Origin: Caryophanales bacterium
Lineage (GTDB): Bacteria > Bacillota > Bacilli > CAJFEE01
DNA length: 64,000 nt
Direction of reading: 5' to 3'
NCBI GenBank assembly: GCA_029256085.1
Contig: JAQSYP010000009.1
Coordinates: forward strand, 1-64,000
Part shown: positions 32,315-46,165 of the stretch, one piece after another
Layout: each line of letters begins with the position of its first letter
How positions within the stretch are numbered: the first letter of the stretch is position 1
Notes under the pieces: model-generated
Told to the model about the DNA's origin: nothing
Database searches by the model: none
Seen by the model: the letters and a program-made list of their open reading frames with translations, nothing else
Translations under genes and position numbers: made by a program

Positions 32315-33129
32315 AGTTCTTCCACCAGTCCTTCTAACTCAAGTACTTCTTTGCTTATTTTAATATTTCTTACTTTTAGCAAGTTTTTCAATTTAATAAT
32401 TTGCGGAAAATCTAATGCTAAAAGTTCTAGTAAAGTATGTTCTTCAAACAGATCTGTTGGTAATCCATCAAATGCTATTTGTCCCTGATGTAAAACAATT
32501 ACTCTATTAGCATTTATTGCTTCATCTAAGTCATGTGTTATTGAGATAACAGTCATTTTATTAGTTTTGTTTAATTTTCTTATTGTATTTAGAACTTCTT
32601 CCCTACCTATCGGGTCTAGCATGGATGTTGCTTCGTCTAGAATTAAAATTGATGGATTAGTGGCGATTGCACCAGCAATTGCTACCCTCTGCTTTTGTCC
32701 GCCCGAAAGTTTATGTGGCTCTGACTTTTCAAAACCCTCCATCTTAACGTGTTTTAAAGATTGTCTAACAATTTTATGCATGTCGTTATATGGAATCCCA
32801 ATATTCTCTAATCCGAAAGCAACATCATCTTCTACTGTTACTCCAACAAATTGATTGTCTGGGTTTTGAAAAACCATTCCTACATCTTTTCTTACTTCCC
32901 AAATAGTATCATCATTTACGACTAAATTTTCATTAATGATTATTTCCCCTGAGTTGGCTATGTAGAGACCATTTATTAATTTTGCGAGTGTAGATTTACC
33001 TGAGCCATTTTCACCTAGTATGCATACCCATTCACCCTCATTTACACAAAAATTAATATCATTAAGAGTATTTATTTCACTACTATAATATTTAAAACTT
33101 AGTCCTTTAACTTGCAGCTTAATATTCAT
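32290..33129 (-). CDS. ecfA1: EcfA1, ECF transporter ATPase
   Basis: 279 residues: Walker A GENGSGKST, FQNPDNQFVGVTVEDDVAFG, signature LSGGQKQR, Walker B ILILDEATSMLDPIG and ITHDLDEA. First gene of the ecf set, after the rplQ terminator. The Q-loop NPDNQ pattern is typical of EcfA1-type (CbiO1) subunits. Confidence 0.95.
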   Translation of the reverse strand: MNIKLQVKGLSFKYYSSEINTLNDINFCVNEGEWVCILGENGSGKSTLAKLINGLYIANSGEIIINENLVVNDDTIWEVRKDVGMVFQNPDNQFVGVTVEDDVAFGLENIGIPYNDMHKIVRQSLKHVKMEGFEKSEPHKLSGGQKQRVAIAGAIATNPSILILDEATSMLDPIGREEVLNTIRKLNKTNKMTVISITHDLDEAINANRVIVLHQGQIAFDGLPTDLFEEHTLLELLALDFPQIIKLKNLLKVRNIKISKEVLELEGLVEELWELNSKT

Positions 33130-33212
33130 AAACTAGCACAAGACTGTGCTTCCCCCTTTATTTCGATGAAACTAAATATACTATATATGAAAAATCAAAC
33201 AAAGTCTAAATA

Positions 33213-33262
33213 AAAAAAGGGCATAGAATCAGTCTACCGTCCAACTGTCATGCCCAATTTTT
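33213..33262 (-). terminator. Terminator of the S10-spc-alpha cluster (after rplQ)
   Basis: Minus strand GGGCAT/ATGCCC with an inner CAGT/ACTG stem, ending in a run of seven T. It closes the long ribosomal transcript. Confidence 0.85.
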
Positions 33263-33266
33263 TATA

Positions 33267-33629
33267 TTAAACTAATTCAATGATAACCATTGATGCTGCG
33301 TCACCACGACGTGGACCTAACTTCGCAATACGAGTATATCCACCTTGACGATCAGCGAAACGAGGAGCGATATCAGCGAAAAGCTTTTGAACTGCGTCTT
33401 GACCAGTTTCTGTGTTAGCAACTTCTGGACGAACGAATGCAGCAGCTTGACGACGTGCATGTAAGTCTCCACGCTTACCTAAAGTTATAAGCTTCTCAAC
33501 AACAGAACGTAATTCTTTAGCCTTTTGTTCAGTTGTCTCGATTCGCTCATTAATAATTAAATCTGTAGCCAAGTCACGGAAAAGTGCTTTTCTTTGTGAA
33601 CTTGTGCGTCCAAGTTTTCTGTAAGCCAT
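33267..33629 (-). CDS. rplQ: Ribosomal protein L17
   Basis: A 120-residue 50S protein near the exit tunnel. [24 protein letters not shown] start, typical Gram-positive length. Last gene of the alpha operon, 79 bp after rpoA, then a strong terminator. Confidence 0.98.
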   Translation of the reverse strand: MAYRKLGRTSSQRKALFRDLATDLIINERIETTEQKAKELRSVVEKLITLGKRGDLHARRQAAAFVRPEVANTETGQDAVQKLFADIAPRFADRQGGYTRIAKLGPRRGDAASMVIIELV

Positions 33630-33708
33630 GAGTTTGATTCCCTCCTTTTTTGAAGTGGTGCGGACATGTTTGTTCGGAAGAAAATCTATTGACCTTTACA
33701 AGTCTAGA

Positions 33709-34653
33709 TTAGTCGTCCTTACGAAGGTCAAGTCCTAGTTCTATTAACTTATGTTTAACCTCTTCAAGAGATTTACGTCCAAGGTTACGTACCTTCATCA
33801 TGTCTTCTTCTGTCTTATTTGCAAGCTCTTGAACAGTGTTAATACCAGCACGCTTTAAACAGTTATATGAACGTACTGAAAGATCTAGTTCTTCGATAGT
33901 CATCTCTAGAACTTTTTCTTTTTGGTCTTCTTCTTTTTCAACCATAATCTCAACATTTTGAGCTTCATCAGTAAGTCCAACAAAGATGTTTAAGTGCTCT
34001 GTTAGAATTCTTGCACCTAAAGAAATTGCTTCCTTTGGTCCATTACTTCCATCTGTCCAAACATCAAGAGTTAGCTTGTCATAGTTAGTCATTTGACCGA
34101 CACGAGTGTTTTCTACATGATAAGATACACGAGATACAGGTGTGTAAATTGAGTCAATTGGAATAACCCCTATTGGTAAATCGTCTCTCTTGTTAAGATC
34201 TGCAGGTGTGTAACCACGCCCACGTCTTGCGTTCAAACGAATGCGAAGACTTGTATCTTTTGCAAGAGTAGCGATTTTTAAATCTGGGTTAAGAATTTCA
34301 ACATCACTGTCATGTGTAATGTCAGCTGCTGTTACTTCTTCTTGACCATTTACATCAATCTCAAGAGTTTTCTCTTCATCAGAGTATATCTTAAGAGCAA
34401 GCTTCTTTACATTCATGATGATTGTAGTTACATCTTCCACAACACCAGGAATAGTAGAGAATTCATGTAGCACCCCATCAATTTGGATGGATGTTACAGC
34501 TGCACCAGGAAGTGAGGATAATAGGATGCGACGTAGTGAGTTACCCAATGTTGTCCCATATCCACGCTCAAGTGGTTCGATGACAAATTTACCGTACTTT
34601 GCATCTTCACTTATTTCAATCGTTTCGATTTTCGGCTTTTCGATTTCGATCAT
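33709..34653 (-). CDS. rpoA: RNA polymerase alpha subunit
   Basis: 314 residues. N-terminal dimerisation domain ([22 protein letters not shown]), a linker, and C-terminal DNA-binding domain with [19 protein letters not shown] and [15 protein letters not shown]. Same length as B. subtilis RpoA. A 162-bp leader with two hairpins separates it from rpsK. Confidence 0.98.
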   Translation of the reverse strand: MIEIEKPKIETIEISEDAKYGKFVIEPLERGYGTTLGNSLRRILLSSLPGAAVTSIQIDGVLHEFSTIPGVVEDVTTIIMNVKKLALKIYSDEEKTLEIDVNGQEEVTAADITHDSDVEILNPDLKIATLAKDTSLRIRLNARRGRGYTPADLNKRDDLPIGVIPIDSIYTPVSRVSYHVENTRVGQMTNYDKLTLDVWTDGSNGPKEAISLGARILTEHLNIFVGLTDEAQNVEIMVEKEEDQKEKVLEMTIEELDLSVRSYNCLKRAGINTVQELANKTEEDMMKVRNLGRKSLEEVKHKLIELGLDLRKDD

Positions 34654-34815
34654 TAATATAAACCCTCCTTCAAAACGTCGAAACCCCGGCTAGACCAATT
34701 GTCTAACCGAAATTCCCCAATCAGCATTTCCTACTGTGCACAACAACAGTTAATTCTATTGCTAAAAAGTGCATTATTTTCCATTATAGACAAATTTATG
34801 CACTTTATACCCAGG
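34654..34815 (-). promoter_or_regulatory. rpoA leader with terminator-like and leader hairpins
   Basis: On the minus strand, AAGTGCAT/ATGCACTT (34767-34805) with T run lies just after rpsK and looks like a leaky terminator. Closer to rpoA, CGGTTAGAC/GTCTAGCCG (34687-34709) forms a strong 9-bp stem in the 5' UTR. Together they suggest that rpoA-rplQ output is adjusted separately from rpsM-rpsK. Confidence 0.6.
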
Positions 34816-35211
<396 letters not shown>

Positions 35212-35228
35212 TTAACCTCCTTTAACTA

Positions 35229-35594
35229 TTACTTCTTCTTATTAGCTACGGTCTTACGAGGACCTTTACGTGTACGTGCATTGTTCTTTGTGTTTTGACC
35301 ACGAACTGGTAAACCACGACGATGACGTAAGCCACGGAATGATCCTATTTCGATTAAACGCTTAACGTTAAGAGAAATTTCACGACGAAGGTCTCCCTCA
35401 ACCTTTAACTTATCGATAATTGAACGGATTTGATCTAACTCATCTTCAGTTAAATCACGAACACGAGTTTCTTCAGAAACACCTGCTTCAGCTAATACTC
35501 TTTTAGCTAGTACATTCCCGATACCATAAATATATGTTAACGATACTACAACGCGTTTATCACGAGGAATATCAACACCAGCAATACGTGCCAT
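35229..35594 (-). CDS. rpsM: Ribosomal protein S13
   Basis: A 121-residue 30S head protein contacting the P-site tRNA and the B1 bridge. Conserved [25 protein letters not shown] start, [25 protein letters not shown] near the C-terminus. Follows rpmJ. Confidence 0.98.
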   Translation of the reverse strand: MARIAGVDIPRDKRVVVSLTYIYGIGNVLAKRVLAEAGVSEETRVRDLTEDELDQIRSIIDKLKVEGDLRREISLNVKRLIEIGSFRGLRHRRGLPVRGQNTKNNARTRKGPRKTVANKKK

Positions 35595-35613
35595 GCATTA
35601 CACCTCCTTATAA

Positions 35614-35730
<117 letters not shown>

Positions 35731-35765
35731 TTATACCTCCTTGTTTCTTACGGAGCGCGGTAGGT

Positions 35766-35984
35766 TTACTTATAGCGATAAGTGATTCTCCCTCTCGTCA
35801 AATCGTAAGGAGATAATTCTACTGTTACTTTGTCACCCGGAAGAATTCTTATGAAATTCATTCTGATCTTACCTGAAACATGAGCTAGTACAACGTGGCC
35901 ATTTTCAAGCTCAACCTTAAACATCGCATTTGGTAATGTTTCAGTAACAGTACCTTCTATTTCAATTACATCATCTTTCGCCAT
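35766..35984 (-). CDS. infA: Translation initiation factor IF-1
   Basis: A 72-residue OB-fold factor that blocks the A site during initiation. [20 protein letters not shown] start, [30 protein letters not shown] core. Usual length. The 190-bp gap upstream (35985-36174) lacks the KOW-domain gene found here in some Bacillus. Confidence 0.98.
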   Translation of the reverse strand: MAKDDVIEIEGTVTETLPNAMFKVELENGHVVLAHVSGKIRMNFIRILPGDKVTVELSPYDLTRGRITYRYK

Positions 35985-36012
35985 TAGGGTGCTCTCCCTT
36001 CTTCAAATCAGT

Positions 36013-36021
36013 ATTATAACA
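36013..36021 (-). promoter_or_regulatory. Predicted extended -10 promoter for infA
   Basis: On the minus strand TGTTATAAT, an extended -10 (TGnTATAAT), about 28 bp before the infA start. No good -35 is present. It would let infA-rpmJ-rpsM-rpsK be boosted separately from secY-adk-map. Confidence 0.5.
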
Positions 36022-36174
36022 AATTGGTTAGCTATACTGTTCTGAACTTTGGAGAAACGAAATATTCAATTTACCGAACGTTTCGAATTAACCTAGGGTG
36101 GATAATTTAAGTTAAAATCAACCCATCATCCAAAACAGCTTTTTAACATAGTTACCTTTCAGGATACAACCTCT

Positions 36175-37622
<1,448 letters not shown>

Positions 37623-37627
37623 TCAAG

Positions 37628-38926
37628 TTATTTAATAAAACCTTTATAGTGTCTTTTTACAAGTTGACTTTCTAATTGTTTCATTGTTTCTAATGCAACA
37701 CCGATAACAATTAGTAAGCTAGTTCCTCCAATTTGTGCTGATGCAGGAAGGTCTGCGACTTTTGTAAAGAATACTGGTAAAACAGAGATAATTGATAAGA
37801 AAAGAGCACCAACAATTGTTAGTCTATATAGCACTTTCGTAACATACTCTTGTGTAGTTTTACCAGGGCGAATTCCAGGAATGTAACCGCCTTGTTTCTT
37901 TAAATTATCAGCCATTTGTTCAGGATTAACCTGAACGAATGTATAGAAATAAGTAAATGCGATGATCAAAGCAACATATAGTACCATTCCAACTGGCTTA
38001 GTGTAATCAAATGTGTTAACAATCCAAGTTGTTACATCATTTGTTCCAAATAGCCTAGCTATAGTTGGAGGAGTGATAATAAATGATACTGCGAAGATTA
38101 CCGGGATTACACCAGCTGAGTTTACCTTAAGTGGTAAGTGTGTTGAATGTCCTCCGACAGGTGTATTACTATTTCCAGTTATTTGTTTAGCATATTGAAT
38201 AGGAATTTTTCTTACTGCCTCTTGGAAGAAGATTACTCCTACAATAATTGCTACAACTAGTATTGCTATTAAAACCATTGTAACTATACGTAAGAACAAT
38301 TGGTCTCCTGCATCAGTAAACTGTTGAGAGTAAATCTGATTTAAAGTTGTTGGAATTGCAGAAACAATACCACCAAAAATTATAACAGAGATACCATTTC
38401 CAACTCCTTTAGCAGTGATTTGCTCTCCTAACCACATTAGGAAAGCTGTACCAGCTGTTAAAACAGTCGCAATGTATAAATACGTTCCAATACCAGGGTT
38501 ATTAACTAATTGTCCTCCAAACATATTGTTAAATCCGTAAGACATACCAATAGCTTGGATAAAACCTAGTACAATTGTGAAATATCGTGTAAATTGTGCT
38601 AACTTACGACGACCTACTTCACCTTGTTTCGACCACTCGGTAAATTTAGGTACAACATCCATTTGTAATAGCTGTATGATAATTGAAGCTGTAATATAAG
38701 GCATAATTCCCATTGCGAAAATAGAGAAATTCTTAAGTGCTCCACCACCAAATACATCTAGTACACCAAGCGCATTTAATTCGCCTTGAATCTTAAATGC
38801 GTCAACATTTACATTTGGAACTGGAATAAAAGTACCTAAACGGAATATTACTAGCATTGCTAGTGTAAAGAATATTCTATTTCTAATATCAGCCACGCGC
38901 ATAAAGTTGGATATTGTGCGGAACAT
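37628..38926 (-). CDS. secY: SecY preprotein translocase channel
   Basis: 432 residues, ten membrane segments, the protein-conducting channel for Sec export. RLGTFIPVPNVN near TM1, the GIMPYITASIIIQLLQ plug/TM2 region and a C-terminal cytosolic loop with GYIPGIRPGKTTQEYV. Its ATG shares an A with the rplO stop (TAATG). Confidence 0.98.
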   Translation of the reverse strand: MFRTISNFMRVADIRNRIFFTLAMLVIFRLGTFIPVPNVNVDAFKIQGELNALGVLDVFGGGALKNFSIFAMGIMPYITASIIIQLLQMDVVPKFTEWSKQGEVGRRKLAQFTRYFTIVLGFIQAIGMSYGFNNMFGGQLVNNPGIGTYLYIATVLTAGTAFLMWLGEQITAKGVGNGISVIIFGGIVSAIPTTLNQIYSQQFTDAGDQLFLRIVTMVLIAILVVAIIVGVIFFQEAVRKIPIQYAKQITGNSNTPVGGHSTHLPLKVNSAGVIPVIFAVSFIITPPTIARLFGTNDVTTWIVNTFDYTKPVGMVLYVALIIAFTYFYTFVQVNPEQMADNLKKQGGYIPGIRPGKTTQEYVTKVLYRLTIVGALFLSIISVLPVFFTKVADLPASAQIGGTSLLIVIGVALETMKQLESQLVKRHYKGFIK

Positions 38927-39366
38927 TATACCACCTCAGTTACACCGCCAGCAGCTTCAATTGCTTCTACAGCAGAACGTGAGAAGTTATGAGCTTTGAC
39001 AGTAAGTTTCTTTTCCACCTTACCGTTACCTAAAATCTTGATTCCTGATTTTTCATTACGAACAATACCAGTTTCAATTAATAATTCAGGTGTAACTTCT
39101 GTTCCGTCTTCGAAGCGATTTAATACATCTAGGTTAACTATTGCAAATTCTTTACGGTTAATGTTCGTAAATCCACGTTTTGGTAAACGACGGAATAAAG
39201 GAGTTTGACCACCTTCAAATCCAGGACGAACACCTCCACCAGAACGAGCGTTTTGACCTTTATGACCTTTACCAGCAGTTTTGCCGTTTCCAGAACCAAT
39301 ACCACGACCTTTTCTCTTAGGCTCTTGGCGAGAACCAGCAGCTGGCTTTAACTCATGTAGCTTCAT
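38926..39366 (-). CDS. rplO: Ribosomal protein L15
   Basis: 146 residues; glycine/arginine-rich N-terminus [19 protein letters not shown] and the [18 protein letters not shown] motif. Last ribosomal gene before secY, overlapping it by one base. Confidence 0.98.
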   Translation of the reverse strand: MKLHELKPAAGSRQEPKRKGRGIGSGNGKTAGKGHKGQNARSGGGVRPGFEGGQTPLFRRLPKRGFTNINRKEFAIVNLDVLNRFEDGTEVTPELLIETGIVRNEKSGIKILGNGKVEKKLTVKAHNFSRSAVEAIEAAGGVTEVV

Positions 39367-39395
39367 AAGGGCACCTCCTTGTTTTATGAAGATCC

Positions 39396-39578
39396 TTAGA
39401 TTTCTTTGATAGATACTAAGTGTGAAACTTTATTTATCATACCACGAATTGCAGCGTTATCTTCGTGTACAACTGTTGAATTTAATTTTTTAAGACCTAA
39501 AGTCTTAACAGTTAACCTTTGGTCCTCAGGACGGCCGATTAAACTACGTTTGAGGGTGATTTCAAGATTCTTTGACAT
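39396..39578 (-). CDS. rpmD: Ribosomal protein L30
   Basis: A 60-residue single-domain 50S protein; [20 protein letters not shown] start and [10 protein letters not shown] near the C-terminus. 12 bp after rpsE. Confidence 0.97.
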   Translation of the reverse strand: MSKNLEITLKRSLIGRPEDQRLTVKTLGLKKLNSTVVHEDNAAIRGMINKVSHLVSIKEI

Positions 39579-39590
39579 GTAATTCCCTCC

Positions 39591-40091
39591 TTAACCTAAT
39601 AACTCTTCTACTGATTTTCCACGAAGTTTTGCAACTTCTTCTGCACGCTTTAATTGCTTTAATCCACCCATAGTAGCGCGAATCATGTTAATTGGTGTGT
39701 TAGAACCTAGTGATTTAGATAAGATATCATGTACACCAGCAAGTTCTAATACAGCACGTACAGGTCCACCAGCGATTACTCCAGTACCTTCAGATGCAGG
39801 CTTTAGGAATACTTCACCAGCTCCGAATTCACCAAGTACTTCGTGAGGAATTGTTGTACCTTTTAATGGTACAGTGATTAAGTTCTTTTTAGCATCTTCG
39901 ATTGCCTTGCGGATAGCTTCTGGTACTTCTTGTGCTTTACCAGTACCGAATCCAACATGACCGTTCTTATCGCCTACAACTACTAAAGCAGCGAAGCGGA
40001 AACGACGTCCACCTTTAACTACCTTAGCAACACGATTAACCGTAACAACGCGTTCTTCAAGTTCCATTTTGCTTGGGTCAATACGACGCAT
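39591..40091 (-). CDS. rpsE: Ribosomal protein S5
   Basis: 166 residues. The N-terminal RNA-binding domain [24 protein letters not shown] (spectinomycin-linked loop) and [19 protein letters not shown] are intact. Same length as B. subtilis. Confidence 0.98.
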   Translation of the reverse strand: MRRIDPSKMELEERVVTVNRVAKVVKGGRRFRFAALVVVGDKNGHVGFGTGKAQEVPEAIRKAIEDAKKNLITVPLKGTTIPHEVLGEFGAGEVFLKPASEGTGVIAGGPVRAVLELAGVHDILSKSLGSNTPINMIRATMGGLKQLKRAEEVAKLRGKSVEELLG

Positions 40092-40112
40092 TCATTTTCC
40101 CTCCTTCGACGA

Positions 40113-40475
40113 TTAGAATTCTAAGCCAGCTTCGCGAGCTGCTTCAGCAAGAGCTTGTATGCGACCATGATACAGGTATCCACCGCGGTCAAACTTTACG
40201 ATTTTAACACCTTTTTCAATAGCACGCTTAGCTACTAATTCTCCTACTTTTGTTGCAGCGTCAACGTTACCAGTTGATTCTAGTCCGATTTCTTTATCTA
40301 AAGTAGATGCACTAACGATAGTAACACCTTTAATGTCATCAATTAATTGAGCATAGATATGCTTGTTAGAACGGAAAACGTTTAAACGTGGACATTCAGT
40401 AGTACCTGATACTTTTGTACGTACTCGAGCATGTCTTTTTTTACGAACAACATTCTTATCTGGTTTAGTGATCAA
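40113..40475 (-). CDS. rplR: Ribosomal protein L18
   Basis: 120 residues, binds 5S r[33 protein letters not shown] and [12 protein letters not shown] are conserved. I choose TTG at 40473-40475: AAGGAG lies 8 nt upstream and the length equals B. subtilis L18. GTG at 40484 overlaps the ribosome-binding site and is unlikely; GTG at 40478 is possible. Confidence 0.95.
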   Translation of the reverse strand: MITKPDKNVVRKKRHARVRTKVSGTTECPRLNVFRSNKHIYAQLIDDIKGVTIVSASTLDKEIGLESTGNVDAATKVGELVAKRAIEKGVKIVKFDRGGYLYHGRIQALAEAAREAGLEF

Positions 40476-40493
40476 CACGTTCACTCCTTTCTA

Positions 40494-41033
40494 TTACTTC
40501 TTAGCAGTCTTACCTTCCTTACGACGAACTGTTTCGCCTTCGTAACGGATACCTTTGCCCTTATATGGCTCAGGTGGACGGATTGCACGGATATTTGCAG
40601 CTACTGCACCAACGCGTTCCTTGTTGATACCACTTACAATAATTCTATTTTGAGCTGGTACATCAATAGTGATGCCACTTTCAGCTTCAACTTCTACCGG
40701 ATGAGAGAAACCAATACTAAGTACAACTTTCTCACCTTGCTTATTTGCACGGTAACCTACCCCGATTAACTCAAGAGTACGAGTATAACCGTTGCTAACT
40801 CCTTCAACCATGTTTCCGATGATTGCACGAGTTGTACCGTGAAGAGCACGATGATTTTTATCATCAGATGGACGCTCTACTGTTAAAACGTTATTCTCAA
40901 TAACAACCTTCATATCAGGATGGATTGTACGAGATAACTCACCTTTTGGACCTTTAACAGTAAGGTCACTTCCGTTTAATGTAACTGTAACGTTAGCAGG
41001 AATTTCTAAAACTTTTCTACCTACACGAGACAT
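40494..41033 (-). CDS. rplF: Ribosomal protein L6
   Basis: 179 residues, two similar alpha/beta domains; the C-terminal RNA-contact motif [17 protein letters not shown] is intact. 27 bp after rpsH. Confidence 0.98.
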   Translation of the reverse strand: MSRVGRKVLEIPANVTVTLNGSDLTVKGPKGELSRTIHPDMKVVIENNVLTVERPSDDKNHRALHGTTRAIIGNMVEGVSNGYTRTLELIGVGYRANKQGEKVVLSIGFSHPVEVEAESGITIDVPAQNRIIVSGINKERVGAVAANIRAIRPPEPYKGKGIRYEGETVRRKEGKTAKK

Positions 41034-41060
41034 TAGGACACCTCCATTTCTGTTAAAAAA

Positions 41061-41459
41061 TTACCAAACGTATGCTAGAACTTCTCCGCCAGCGCCTTGT
41101 TGACGTGCTTCTTTGTCAGTTAAAACACCTTTAGATGTAGATACTATAGCAATACCTAAACCGTTAAGTACGCGTGGTACTTCATCAGATTTAACATAAA
41201 CACGTAATCCTGGCTTTGAGATTCTCTTAAGACCAGTGATAACGCGTTCATTGTTAGCACCAAACTTTAAGAAAATACGGATTAAACCTTGTTTACTATC
41301 TTCAATATATTCAACATCACGAACGAAACCTTCACGTTTCAAAATTTCAGCAACTTCCTTCTTTAAGTTAGATGCAGGAAATTCTACTTTATCGTGACGT
41401 ACCATGTTTGCATTACGAATGCGAGTAAGCATATCTGCAATTGGATCTGTCATTACCAT
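41061..41459 (-). CDS. rpsH: Ribosomal protein S8
   Basis: 132 residues, binds helix 21 of 16S rRNA and serves as spc-operon regulator in some bacteria. [20 protein letters not shown] start and [22 protein letters not shown] end are standard. Confidence 0.98.
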   Translation of the reverse strand: MVMTDPIADMLTRIRNANMVRHDKVEFPASNLKKEVAEILKREGFVRDVEYIEDSKQGLIRIFLKFGANNERVITGLKRISKPGLRVYVKSDEVPRVLNGLGIAIVSTSKGVLTDKEARQQGAGGEVLAYVW

Positions 41460-41491
41460 GTAAAAGTACCTCCTTCCCTATTCGGGTTTAA

Positions 41492-41689
<198 letters not shown>

Positions 41690-41709
41690 TTAATTAGCGT
41701 TTACTAGCA

Positions 41710-42249
41710 TTACTTTTGGAACGGCATTCCAAGTTGTGTTAATAATTCGCGTGATTCTTCATCAGTTTTTGCAGTTGTTACAATAACGATATCCATTCCA
41801 CGTACTTTATTAACCTTATCATAATCTATCTCAGGGAAAATCAATTGTTCTTTAACACCTAAAGTGTAGTTTCCACGACCGTCGAATGATTTTGTAGAAA
41901 TTCCACGGAAGTCACGTACACGTGGTAAAGAAACAGCGATTAATTTATCTAAGAATTGGTACATACGCTCACCGCGTAATGTAACCTTTGCACCGATTGC
42001 CATTCCTTCACGAAGACGGAAACCAGCGATTGATTTCTTAGCGCGAGTTACTACCGGCTTTTGACCAGTAATTTGAGTTAACTCTTCAACAGCAGTATCA
42101 AGAGCTTTAGCGTTTTGTACTGCGTCACCTACACCAATGTTTATAACAATCTTTTCGACTTTTGGTACTTCCATAACCGATTTATAGTTAAACTTGCTCA
42201 TTAAAGCAGGTGTAATATCTTTAATGTACTTTTCTCTTAAACGATTCAT
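41710..42249 (-). CDS. rplE: Ribosomal protein L5
   Basis: 179 residues, 5S rRNA-binding central-protuberance protein. [33 protein letters not shown] and [16 protein letters not shown] are conserved. Confidence 0.98.
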   Translation of the reverse strand: MNRLREKYIKDITPALMSKFNYKSVMEVPKVEKIVINIGVGDAVQNAKALDTAVEELTQITGQKPVVTRAKKSIAGFRLREGMAIGAKVTLRGERMYQFLDKLIAVSLPRVRDFRGISTKSFDGRGNYTLGVKEQLIFPEIDYDKVNKVRGMDIVIVTTAKTDEESRELLTQLGMPFQK

Positions 42250-42279
42250 TAAAGGTTACCTCCTTTCACGGTGTTTTTA

Positions 42280-42585
42280 TTAAAATACTTCACCTGATTT
42301 TTTTGCATAACGTACCTTTGTTCCGTTAACTTCTTTGAAACCAACACGAGTTGGTTCACCCTTTTTAGGATCCATTAGCATAACGTTCGATACGTGAACT
42401 GGAGCTTCTTTTGTTACGATTCCACCTTGAGGGGCATCTTGGGATGGCTTAGCATGCTTCTTAATCATGTTAACTCCTTCAACAAGTACGCGTTCCTTCT
42501 TAGGGAATGATTCAAGAACAACTCCAACTTTACCTTTGTCTTTACCTGAAATGACTTTTACTTTGTCACCTTTTTTAACATGCAT
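42280..42585 (-). CDS. rplX: Ribosomal protein L24
   Basis: A 101-residue assembly-initiating 50S protein with a KOW motif: [33 protein letters not shown] is also conserved. Confidence 0.98.
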   Translation of the reverse strand: MHVKKGDKVKVISGKDKGKVGVVLESFPKKERVLVEGVNMIKKHAKPSQDAPQGGIVTKEAPVHVSNVMLMDPKKGEPTRVGFKEVNGTKVRYAKKSGEVF

Positions 42586-42618
42586 TCTATTGGCACCTCC
42601 TTAAAGGCTTTTAACATA

Positions 42619-42987
42619 TTAAAGTACTTCTGGAGCAAGTGAAACAATTTTCATGAAGTTAGAATCACGAAGTTCACGAGCAACAGGACCAAAAATACGA
42701 GTTCCACGTGGACTCTTATCGTCACGTATTATTACAGCAGCGTTTTCATCGAATTTGATGTACGTACCGTCTGCACGGCCAACACCACTCTTTGTTCTAA
42801 CAACAACTGCTTTAACAACGTCACCCTTCTTAACAACGCCACCTGGTGTTGCTTGTTTCACAGAACAAACAATTATATCACCGATGTTAGCGTATTTACG
42901 GCCAGAACCGCCTAAAACTTTTATAGTTAATAGTTCACGAGCACCTGAATTGTCTGCAACTTTTAATCTAGTTTCAGTTTGGATCAT
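42619..42987 (-). CDS. rplN: Ribosomal protein L14
   Basis: 122 residues; [20 protein letters not shown] start and [14 protein letters not shown] are typical. 33 bp before rplX. Confidence 0.98.
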   Translation of the reverse strand: MIQTETRLKVADNSGARELLTIKVLGGSGRKYANIGDIIVCSVKQATPGGVVKKGDVVKAVVVRTKSGVGRADGTYIKFDENAAVIIRDDKSPRGTRIFGPVARELRDSNFMKIVSLAPEVL

Positions 42988-43035
42988 TTAATGTACCTCC
43001 CTTCGGACTAATAAATACCGTACCGAATTTGTTCA

Positions 43036-43299
43036 TTAGATAATAACTGCCTCTTCAACTACCTCTACTAAACGGAAACGTTTTGTAGCAGAAAGTGGAC
43101 GAGTTTCCATGATTTTAACTACGTCGCCAGTCTTAGCAACATTGTCCTCATCATGAGCTTTATACTTTTTAGTGTATTTAACGCGCTTACCGTATAACTT
43201 ATGTTTTCTATAAGTTTCAACAACAACCGTAATCGTCTTGTCCATCTTATCAGAAATTACACGACCTACATAAACTTTACGTTGGTTACGTTCGCTCAT
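43036..43299 (-). CDS. rpsQ: Ribosomal protein S17
   Basis: An 87-residue OB-fold 30S protein: [20 protein letters not shown] and [20 protein letters not shown]. 22 bp after rpmC. Confidence 0.98.
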   Translation of the reverse strand: MSERNQRKVYVGRVISDKMDKTITVVVETYRKHKLYGKRVKYTKKYKAHDEDNVAKTGDVVKIMETRPLSATKRFRLVEVVEEAVII

Positions 43300-43321
43300 T
43301 ATGCAAACCTCCCCTCATTAA

Positions 43322-43949
<628 letters not shown>

Positions 43950-43951
43950 GA

Positions 43952-44608
43952 TTATTTTCCTCCTTCCACATCTTTCTTTTTCGTAGGAAGAACTTCTCCA
44001 CGGTAGATCCATACTTTAATTCCAAGTTTTCCATAAGTTGTGTCAGCTTCTGCTGTAGCATAATCAATATCAGCACGAAGTGTGTGCAGTGGCACTGTAC
44101 CTTCACTATAAGATTCAGCACGAGCGATATCTGCTCCACCAAGACGTCCAGATACTTGAGTTTTAATACCCTTTGCACCTGCACGCATAGCGCGTTGAAT
44201 TGCTTGCTTTTGTACACGACGGAAAGATGCACGATTTTCTAATTGACGAGCAATATTTTCAGCTACTAATTTAGCTTCAACGTCTGCTCTCTTAATTTCG
44301 ATAATATTGATGTGAACCTTCTTATTAGATAAGTCAGTTAAAGCTTTACGAAGGGCTTCAACTTCAGTTCCACCTTTACCGATAACCATACCCGGTTTAG
44401 CAGTGTGAATCGTAACATTTACACGGTTTGCTGCTCTTTCGATTTCAATCTTTGAAACAGCTGAATCGTTAAGACGAGTTTCTAAAAACTTACGAATTCT
44501 TAAGTCTTCATGTAATAAATCAGCATAGTCCTTTTCTGCGTACCATTTCGCTTCCCAATCACGGATGATTCCGATACGCAAACCGACTGGATGTACTTTT
44601 TGACCCAC
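43952..44608 (-). CDS. rpsC: Ribosomal protein S3
   Basis: 218 residues, 30S head; KH domain with [18 protein letters not shown], plus the C-terminal [19 protein letters not shown]. Starts 3 bp after rplV. Confidence 0.98.
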   Translation of the reverse strand: MGQKVHPVGLRIGIIRDWEAKWYAEKDYADLLHEDLRIRKFLETRLNDSAVSKIEIERAANRVNVTIHTAKPGMVIGKGGTEVEALRKALTDLSNKKVHINIIEIKRADVEAKLVAENIARQLENRASFRRVQKQAIQRAMRAGAKGIKTQVSGRLGGADIARAESYSEGTVPLHTLRADIDYATAEADTTYGKLGIKVWIYRGEVLPTKKKDVEGGK

Positions 44609-44611
44609 TTA

Positions 44612-44953
44612 TTATCCCTCCTTCTTCTCAGTTAAAACGATAGTAATGTGGCTTGTACGCTTGTTGATAGCACTTGCACGACCTTGTGCACGTGGACGGA
44701 AACGCTTTAACGTTGGACCTTCGTCAACAAATACTTTACCAACAACTAGGTTATTTGGATCTAATTCGTAGTTATGCTCTGCGTTCGCAATAGCAGACTT
44801 TAATAACTTCTCTACTACTGGAGAAGCAGCCTTTGGAGTGTGTTTTAAAATAGCGATTGCCTCGCCAACTTGTTTCCCGCGAATTAAGTCTACTACTAAG
44901 CGCACCTTACGAGGAGCAATACGAACTGTTCTTAATACTGCTTTAGCTTGCAT
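44612..44953 (-). CDS. rplV: Ribosomal protein L22
   Basis: 113 residues; its hairpin ([18 protein letters not shown]) lines the exit tunnel where macrolides bind. The ATG at 44953, with GAGGAGG upstream, gives the B. subtilis length; the reading from 44971 would overlap rpsS. Confidence 0.97.
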   Translation of the reverse strand: MQAKAVLRTVRIAPRKVRLVVDLIRGKQVGEAIAILKHTPKAASPVVEKLLKSAIANAEHNYELDPNNLVVGKVFVDEGPTLKRFRPRAQGRASAINKRTSHITIVLTEKKEG

Positions 44954-44970
44954 CGGATTTCCTCCTCTCA

Positions 44971-45249
44971 TTAGCGTCTAGTTTTCTTGTCATCATAATC
45001 ATGGCCTTTGTAAGCACGAGTTGGAGCGAATTCTCCAAGTTTGTGTCCTACCATGTCCTCTGTTACATAAACAGGAACGTGTTTACGTCCATCATATACA
45101 GCGATCGTATGACCGATGAAGTTCGGGAATATAGTAGAACGACGAGACCAAGTCTTTACAACTTGTTTTGAATCAGTTTCGTTCAATACTTCAACCTTTT
45201 TCATTAAATGATCATCTACAAATGGTCCTTTTTTTAAGCTGCGACCCAT
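44971..45249 (-). CDS. rpsS: Ribosomal protein S19
   Basis: 92 residues; [40 protein letters not shown] and [16 protein letters not shown] are standard. Located 58 bp after rplB. Confidence 0.98.
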   Translation of the reverse strand: MGRSLKKGPFVDDHLMKKVEVLNETDSKQVVKTWSRRSTIFPNFIGHTIAVYDGRKHVPVYVTEDMVGHKLGEFAPTRAYKGHDYDDKKTRR

Positions 45250-45307
45250 TAGTGTACCTCCCTTCGCGATTGTGATACGGCTCTTTTGAACCGTAGCTCA
45301 ATCCCGT

Positions 45308-46138
45308 TTATTTCTTACGACGACGAATAATTAATTTATCAGAAGCTTTAGTTTTCTTACGAGTTTTGTAACCAAGTGTTGGTTTACCCCATGGAGTCAT
45401 TGGTGAATTTCTACCGATAGGAGATCTACCTTCACCACCACCGTGTGGGTGATCAACTGGGTTCATTACAGATCCACGAACAGTTGGGCGTTTGCCTAAC
45501 CAACGAGAACGACCAGCTTTACCAATATTGATAAGTTCGTGGTGCTCATTTCCTACCTGACCGATTGTAGCACGGCAAGTTCCTAATATTAAACGAACTT
45601 CACCTGAGTTCAAACGGATAATTACATATTTACCATCACGACCTAAAACTTGTGCAGATGTACCAGCAGAACGAACTAACTGACCACCTTTACCAGGCTT
45701 AAGCTCAATGTTATGGATTACAGTACCTACCGGAATGTTTTCTAGTGGTAATGCGTTTCCTACTTTAATATCAGATTCAGGACCTGACATTATTTCCATA
45801 CCAACTACTAGGTTCTTTGGAGCTAAGATATAACGCTTTTCTCCATCTACATAGTTGATTAGAGCGATGTTTGCAGAACGGTTTGGATCGTATTCGATTG
45901 TAGCAACGCGTCCTGGTATTCCATCTTTCGTACGTTTGAAGTCGATGATACGGTATTGACGTTTGTGTCCGCCACCTTGATGACGAACTGTGATTTTACC
46001 TTGATTGTTTCTACCAGCACGCTTACTTAAAGGCGCAAGTAGAGATTTTTCTGGCTTATCAGTAGTTAGTTCAGCAAAGTCATTTGTAGTCATATTTCTA
46101 CGACCATTAGTGGTCGGTTTATACTTTTTAATTGCCAT
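45308..46138 (-). CDS. rplB: Ribosomal protein L2
   Basis: 276 residues, essential for subunit joining and the peptidyl-transferase centre. [19 protein letters not shown] and the conserved [16 protein letters not shown] with the key His. 27 bp after rplW. Confidence 0.98.
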   Translation of the reverse strand: MAIKKYKPTTNGRRNMTTNDFAELTTDKPEKSLLAPLSKRAGRNNQGKITVRHQGGGHKRQYRIIDFKRTKDGIPGRVATIEYDPNRSANIALINYVDGEKRYILAPKNLVVGMEIMSGPESDIKVGNALPLENIPVGTVIHNIELKPGKGGQLVRSAGTSAQVLGRDGKYVIIRLNSGEVRLILGTCRATIGQVGNEHHELINIGKAGRSRWLGKRPTVRGSVMNPVDHPHGGGEGRSPIGRNSPMTPWGKPTLGYKTRKKTKASDKLIIRRRKK

Positions 46139-46165
46139 CGTGATTTTACCTCCTTACTTTAAGAA

